A DNA stretch of 9,196 bases from Collinsella sp. Its GTDB lineage: Bacteria; Actinomycetota; Coriobacteriia; Coriobacteriales; Coriobacteriaceae. Position 1 is the stretch's first letter. Each line of letters begins with the position of its first letter. A model generated the notes under the pieces. That model made no database searches. It was not told the DNA's origin and was given only the letters and a program-made list of their open reading frames with translations. Location: contig DXMX01000032.1 in NCBI GenBank assembly GCA_019413955.1, positions 4,821 to 14,016 of the forward strand. The letters are read 5' to 3'. Position numbers and translations under genes: made by a program. Below are positions 5,907-9,196 of this stretch, piece after piece.

Positions 5907-7301
5907 ATGTGCAATGTTTCGCTCAACGGTACTCAACCGTCCGATGCGTCCCTGCGCGTCCTGCGCGCGCTTGAGGCGGCTGGTCTTGAGGCTTGGTACG
6001 TGGGCGGTTGGGTGCGCGACGCCCTGATGGGGTACCCCAGCCACGATGTTGATATGTGCTGTAGCGGCCTGTGGCAGGAGTCCAAAGCGGCGCTCGAGGC
6101 CGCCGGCATCGCGGTTGTGGAGTCGGGCATTAAATTTGGCGGAATCACGGCTATTTCCGATGGCGAGCGTATCGAGGTCACCACGTACCGTCTGGATGGC
6201 TTTTACACCGATGGTCGTCATCCCCAGAGTGTGGAGCGTGCCGCCTCGCTCGAGGACGATCTGGCGCGCCGCGACTTTACCGTCAATGCCATGGCTTGGC
6301 ATCCCGAGCGCGGGCTTGTCGACCGCTACGACGGCCAGGGTGACTTGGAGCGCAAGCTGATTCGCGCTGTCGGCGATCCCAAGCGTCGCTTTAACGAGGA
6401 CGCCCTGCGCATGCTGCGTGCGGTGCGCTTTGCCTGCCGTCTGGACTTTATGATTGAGCCCGAGACCAAGCGTGCGCTTGCCGAGTGCTCGCCGCTGCTC
6501 GATGCCGTGGCTCGCGAGCGCGTGGGCATTGAGCTCGAAGGCATTCTTTCGACCGGTCATGGGGGAGACGCGATGCTGCGCTACCCCGAGCTTATTTGCG
6601 CCGCCGTGCCCGAGCTTGCTGCGGGAAGGGGCTTTGACCAGTGCAGCGTCTATCATGCCTTTAATGTCTACGAGCATATCGCTCGCGTGTTGACGGTAGC
6701 GGGGGAGTTGGCACTGTGTGATGGCGTGGAGCCTTCGCCGAGCTTAATGTGGGCAGCGTTTTTGCACGACGTCTCCAAGCCTGATTGCTTTACGGTCGAC
6801 CATGCGGGCAGCGGCCATTTCTACGGTCATCCCGAGCTTGGCGCCAAGAAGGCGCGCGCCATTATGGATCGTCTGGCGCTTTCTCACGATTTGATTCGCG
6901 ATGTGTGCCTGCTAATCAAGTACCATGACAAGCCGCTGCGTCCCGAGCGATCCTGCCTGCTCAATATGATGCGCGCGCTTTCGGGCGAGGGCGTCGACAC
7001 GCCGCGCCTGATTGACGAGCTCATGGACCTTAAGCGTGCCGACACACTTGGCAAGGCCCCGTCGTGCTTCTATTACGTTGAGACGATTGAGGAGATGCGC
7101 GCGATGGCGCACGAGCTGCTGAGGGCGGGGGAGCCCTATACGCTCAAGATGCTCGCCATCAACGGCGGCGACTTGATTCGTGCTGGAGTCAAGCCCGGGC
7201 CGGAACTGGGGCAGCTTCTCAACTCCGCCCTCGACGCCGTGATCGAAGACAACATTCCCAACGATCGCGAAGCTCTTTTGGTCCATCTCAACTTGAATTA
7301 G
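5907..7301 (+). CDS. cca: CCA tRNA nucleotidyltransferase
   Basis: This enzyme adds or repairs the 3'-CCA end of tRNAs using CTP and ATP. It has 464 residues. The nucleotidyltransferase head has GGWVRD (33-38), the metal-binding pair Asp47/Asp49 in HDVD, the RRDFTVNAMA motif starting at Arg121, and the base-selecting helix EDALRMLR (Glu164, Asp165, Arg168, Arg171). This is the class II layout found in bacteria. A C-terminal HD-type domain follows, with His287-Asp288 in FLHDVSKP and further His residues in YHDKP. AGGAGG (5893-5898) is an ideal ribosome binding site 8 nt before ATG. The gene stands alone between terminators, and a tRNA-Glu gene lies 127 nt downstream. Its codons (many TTT, ATT, CTT) are less biased than those of the PTS genes. 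HD-domain phosphatase/phosphodiesterase activity is possible but not shown by sequence alone. Confidence 0.96.
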   Translation: MCNVSLNGTQPSDASLRVLRALEAAGLEAWYVGGWVRDALMGYPSHDVDMCCSGLWQESKAALEAAGIAVVESGIKFGGITAISDGERIEVTTYRLDGFYTDGRHPQSVERAASLEDDLARRDFTVNAMAWHPERGLVDRYDGQGDLERKLIRAVGDPKRRFNEDALRMLRAVRFACRLDFMIEPETKRALAECSPLLDAVARERVGIELEGILSTGHGGDAMLRYPELICAAVPELAAGRGFDQCSVYHAFNVYEHIARVLTVAGELALCDGVEPSPSLMWAAFLHDVSKPDCFTVDHAGSGHFYGHPELGAKKARAIMDRLALSHDLIRDVCLLIKYHDKPLRPERSCLLNMMRALSGEGVDTPRLIDELMDLKRADTLGKAPSCFYYVETIEEMRAMAHELLRAGEPYTLKMLAINGGDLIRAGVKPGPELGQLLNSALDAVIEDNIPNDREALLVHLNLN

Positions 7302-7331
7302 CTACCTAGTTTACCTGCGTGTTCCATAACC

Positions 7332-7350
7332 TGCCGACAATTTTTCGGCA
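7332..7350 (+). terminator. weak hairpin after cca, possible terminator
   Basis: TGCCGA (7332-7337) pairs with TCGGCA (7345-7350) around CAATTTT, 30 nt after the cca stop. The following ATTTGGAATTTC is only moderately T-rich, so termination here is uncertain. Confidence 0.35.
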
Positions 7351-7365
7351 ATTTGGAATTTCTTC

Positions 7366-7394
7366 TTGCGCTGACGTTTTTTGTCCCGTAATAT
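7366..7394 (+). promoter_or_regulatory. Promoter of the tRNA-Glu gene
   Basis: TTGCGC (7366-7371) and TAATAT (7389-7394) are separated by 17 nt, the ideal spacing for a housekeeping sigma factor. Transcription would start near 7401, giving a leader of about 28 nt before the tRNA. Confidence 0.55.
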
Positions 7395-7428
7395 ATTTCC
7401 TCGCAGCACGGCAGTGCAGATGTCATGT

Positions 7429-7505
7429 GGCCCGTTCGTCTAGCGGTTTAGGACGCCGCCCTCTCAAGGCGGAGATCACCAGTTCGAATCTGGTACGGGC
7501 TACCA
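7429..7505 (+). tRNA. tRNA-Glu (anticodon CTC)
   Basis: A full cloverleaf can be drawn. The acceptor stem is GGCCCGT (7429-7435) with ACGGGCT (7495-7501). The D stem is GTCT/GGAC (7438-7441, 7451-7454). The anticodon stem CCGCC/GGCGG holds loop CTCTCAA with anticodon CTC at 7463-7465, reading GAG. The variable loop is AGATC, and the T arm is ACCAG-TTCGAAT-CTGGT (7478-7494). The discriminator is A7502 and the CCA end is encoded at 7503-7505. The first acceptor pair is a G-U wobble. It is flanked by its own promoter and terminator, so it is a single-gene transcript. Confidence 0.96.
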
Positions 7506-7515
7506 CGCATCTGAT

Positions 7516-7547
7516 ACCCGGACTTCCTATGGAAGGCCGGGTTTTTT
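7516..7547 (+). terminator. Rho-independent terminator of the tRNA-Glu transcript
   Basis: CCCGG (7517-7521) pairs with CCGGG (7537-7541) and CTTCC (7523-7527) with GGAAG (7531-7535), with one A-G mismatch between the two stems. Six T follow at 7542-7547. It lies 11 nt after the CCA end. Confidence 0.93.
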
Positions 7548-7616
7548 ATTTTCAAACAACCGTCTGCAATTCCCGTTTGAACCAGAGCTTTGCGTTCTGC
7601 TTATGGTCCTTGCGGG

Positions 7617-7622
7617 TACAAT
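7617..7622 (+). promoter_or_regulatory. possible -10 box of the flippase-like gene
   Basis: TACAAT at 7617-7622 is a good -10 match, 34 nt before the ATG at 7656. TTCTGC (7595-7600) at 16-nt spacing is a poor -35. A promoter is expected because the tRNA terminator ends at 7547. Confidence 0.35.
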
Positions 7623-7655
7623 ATCCAAGATATTTTGACTGTTAGAAGGAGTCTC

Positions 7656-8963
7656 ATGACGGAGTCCTCTCAGCATACGTCTAAGCCCCAGGTCGAGGTT
7701 GAGGCCTCGGGCGGAGATGACAATAAGAGCGCACGCCGCGGCGCCATCTTTATCGGCGTCGTGCTGGTGGGTTATATCGTCTATCTGGTGGTAACCGGGC
7801 AGATGGGGCAGTTCTGGGCCGCTATGTCGAGCGTCCAAGCGTCATGGCTCGTTGTCGCGTGTCTTTGCATGTTCATGTATCTGTTCTTTGGCATTGTGGC
7901 CTATGCGATCGCTGTCTGGCTCGACCCCAATTCACCCGTTGGCATTCGCGACCTGATCTCGGTCGAGGCGAGTGGCATCTTCTTTGGCAACCTGACGCCT
8001 ATGATGATGGGATCGACTCCCGCCCAGATTTACCGCCTGACCAAGGCAGGCCAAAATGTCGGCGAGGCTGGCGCCACGCAGTTCACGCGCTTTATCGTGT
8101 ACCAGTTTGGCCTCGTTGCCTGGGGCGCTATCCTACTGCTTGCTCGCATGCCGTTTTTTGCCGAGCGCTATGGCGACATGACGCTGCTGTGCGTCTTTAG
8201 CTTTGGTGGGCACTGCTGCATCTTGCTGGGCATCTTCGCCGTCGCTCTCATGCCTAAGACCGTCACGCGCGTCGCCCATTGCATCATCAATTGGCTCGAG
8301 CGCATTGGTGTCTCGGCCACTAAGATCGAGGGTTGGCGCACGTTTGTCGATGGCGAGATCTACTCCTTCTCCGAGAAGTTCAAGCTTTCGGCCGGACATT
8401 TTCCTTCCATGCTGCTCACCGTGTTTATCACCATGCTGCAGCTCGCGTTTTTCTATCTGGTTCCGTATTTCCTGATGCTTGCCTTTGGCCACCACGAGGT
8501 CGACTTTTTCTCGGTCATGGCCGCGAGCGCCTTTGTCCAGCTGTTAAGCTCTGCGGTTCCCTTGCCCGGTGGAACTGGTGGCGCTGAGGGCGGCTTTGCA
8601 TTGTTCTTGGGTCATTTCTTCGGTTCGGCTTCGACCGCCGGCTATCTGCTGTGGCGTCTCATTACGTTTATTGCGCCGACCATTTTGGCTGCGCCCCTGC
8701 TGGGACTTAAGAGCGCCCACAACGAGAGCATCCATGCGCGCTGGGATCGCGTGATGCGCAAGCTCGGCCGCACGCCTCAGACGCCCTCTGCGCCCACTAA
8801 GCCGCACCCCACGAATGCTGTTACCGTTGATCCCAAGAAGCACGCTCAGAAGGCTTCTGGGACCGCAAAGCCGGCTCATAAGGCCTATGTGCGTCAGACA
8901 GGAGACGGTATTCGCGTATCTCCGTCGGCACTCAATAAGAAGAAGCACCCTAAGTCGCAGTAG
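7656..8963 (+). CDS. Flippase-like / LPG-synthase-TM-family (UPF0104) integral membrane protein
   Basis: This is a 435-residue polytopic membrane protein of the family that includes the transmembrane half of lysylphosphatidylglycerol synthase (MprF) and YbhN-type proteins. Hydrophobic segments lie near residues 30-47, 62-88, 147-165, 176-199, 251-275, 284-301 and 325-350. The family's PGG-containing motif appears as PLPGGTGGAEGGF at 302-314, and GNLTPMMMGSTPAQIYR at 111-127 is the other conserved region. No soluble lysyl-transferase domain follows, so it is not a complete MprF. Residues about 355-435 form a Lys/Pro/His-rich basic tail, probably cytoplasmic and disordered. The first 29 residues are polar, with no signal peptide. 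ATG 7656 is preceded by AAGGAG (7646-7651); upstream in-frame starts lack such a site. Members are thought to move or modify lipid-linked molecules; the substrate here is unknown. A TetR-family gene follows. Confidence 0.85.
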   Translation: MTESSQHTSKPQVEVEASGGDDNKSARRGAIFIGVVLVGYIVYLVVTGQMGQFWAAMSSVQASWLVVACLCMFMYLFFGIVAYAIAVWLDPNSPVGIRDLISVEASGIFFGNLTPMMMGSTPAQIYRLTKAGQNVGEAGATQFTRFIVYQFGLVAWGAILLLARMPFFAERYGDMTLLCVFSFGGHCCILLGIFAVALMPKTVTRVAHCIINWLERIGVSATKIEGWRTFVDGEIYSFSEKFKLSAGHFPSMLLTVFITMLQLAFFYLVPYFLMLAFGHHEVDFFSVMAASAFVQLLSSAVPLPGGTGGAEGGFALFLGHFFGSASTAGYLLWRLITFIAPTILAAPLLGLKSAHNESIHARWDRVMRKLGRTPQTPSAPTKPHPTNAVTVDPKKHAQKASGTAKPAHKAYVRQTGDGIRVSPSALNKKKHPKSQ

Positions 8964-9012
8964 GGCAGTCGTGCGTTCTTCATGATGCGAGGCATATTTG
9001 TGCTGTATGGGG

Positions 9013-9036
9013 GATAATCCTCTTACGTAGATTATC
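9013..9036. promoter_or_regulatory. Inverted repeat overlapping a -10-like box, likely regulator operator
   Basis: GATAATC (9013-9019) and GATTATC (9030-9036) are perfect 7-bp inverted repeats with a 10-bp spacer, so half-sites are centred 17 bp apart. The left half contains GATAAT, a -10-like box. The site is 43 nt before the start of a TetR-family gene, the usual place for an autoregulatory operator. There is no T-tract, so it is not a terminator. Confidence 0.5.
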
Positions 9037-9079
9037 TCTCATCTGTTGATGAATGCGCGCATATCGAAGGGACACGCCC

Positions 9080-9196
9080 ATGGCAACTAGCAAACCGCGT
9101 CTTGATCGTCGCATCGTTCGCAGCCGTAATGCCATCCTTTCGGCTTTCGAGCGCCTGCTCATGGAAAAGCCGCTGGCAGACATTACGGTGAGTGCC
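9080..9196 (+). CDS. TetR/AcrR-family transcriptional regulator (3' partial)
   Basis: Only the first 39 residues are in the window; the frame is open to the last base. The sequence RRIVRSRNAILSAFERLLMEKPLADITVSA has the pattern of the start of a TetR-type helix-turn-helix domain: a basic N-terminus, a first helix with AILSAF.RLL, then the turn P-x-x-x-ITVS before the recognition helices. These proteins are dimeric repressors that respond to a small ligand through a C-terminal domain not seen here. AAGGGA (9067-9072) is the ribosome binding site, 7 nt before ATG. An inverted repeat at 9013-9036 may be its own operator. Its target could include neighbouring genes outside the window. Confidence 0.8.
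   Translation, partial: MATSKPRLDRRIVRSRNAILSAFERLLMEKPLADITVSA

Noticed and set aside
7442..7505. tRNA as an integration site with a mobile element
   Set aside because: No integrase gene or repeat of the tRNA 3' end is seen in the downstream 1.7 kb.
7319..7645. Open frame of 108 codons across the tRNA and its terminator
   Set aside because: It overlaps a clear tRNA gene and a terminator, and has no ribosome binding site or domain.

Overview
The window reads as a chromosomal piece of a high-GC, Gram-positive-type bacterium. Gene content, codon usage (strong C/G at third positions) and the look of the proteins fit a gut actinobacterium of the class Coriobacteriia, most likely Collinsella or a close relative. 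That placement is inference from familiarity, not from a search. All recognisable genes are on the + strand.

Left part (1-5810): a fructose/general phosphotransferase (PTS) cluster. It starts inside a fructose-type PTS permease (end of IIC plus a C-terminal IIA domain), then has a 546-nt gene-free stretch, ptsH (HPr), ptsI (Enzyme I), and two paralogous 310-aa PfkB-family 1-phosphofructokinase-like kinases. Together they form a phosphorelay: PEP -> Enzyme I (His186) -> HPr (His15) -> IIA (His codon 704-706) -> IIB (not in view) -> fructose entering through IIC as fructose-1-phosphate, which FruK phosphorylates to fructose-1,6-bisphosphate. Intrinsic terminators after the permease, after ptsH, after the first kinase and after the second kinase split the cluster into separately tunable units. 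The ptsH terminator probably acts as an attenuator, giving more HPr than Enzyme I.

The 968-1513 gap is the most unusual DNA here. It holds a terminator, a 70-bp element with perfect 24-bp inverted arms, a 152-bp element with perfect 42-bp inverted arms around a second nested hairpin, and a possible hairpin that pairs with the ptsH ribosome binding site.

Right part (5811-9196): housekeeping and envelope genes. These are a CCA-adding tRNA nucleotidyltransferase, a tRNA-Glu(CTC) gene with its own promoter and terminator, a flippase-like/LPG-synthase-TM-family membrane protein with a basic cytoplasmic tail, and the first 39 codons of a TetR-family regulator preceded by a likely operator.

Apart from the palindromic elements and some regulatory structures, the region is ordinary core metabolism. 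I see no transposase, phage gene, CRISPR array or defence cassette.
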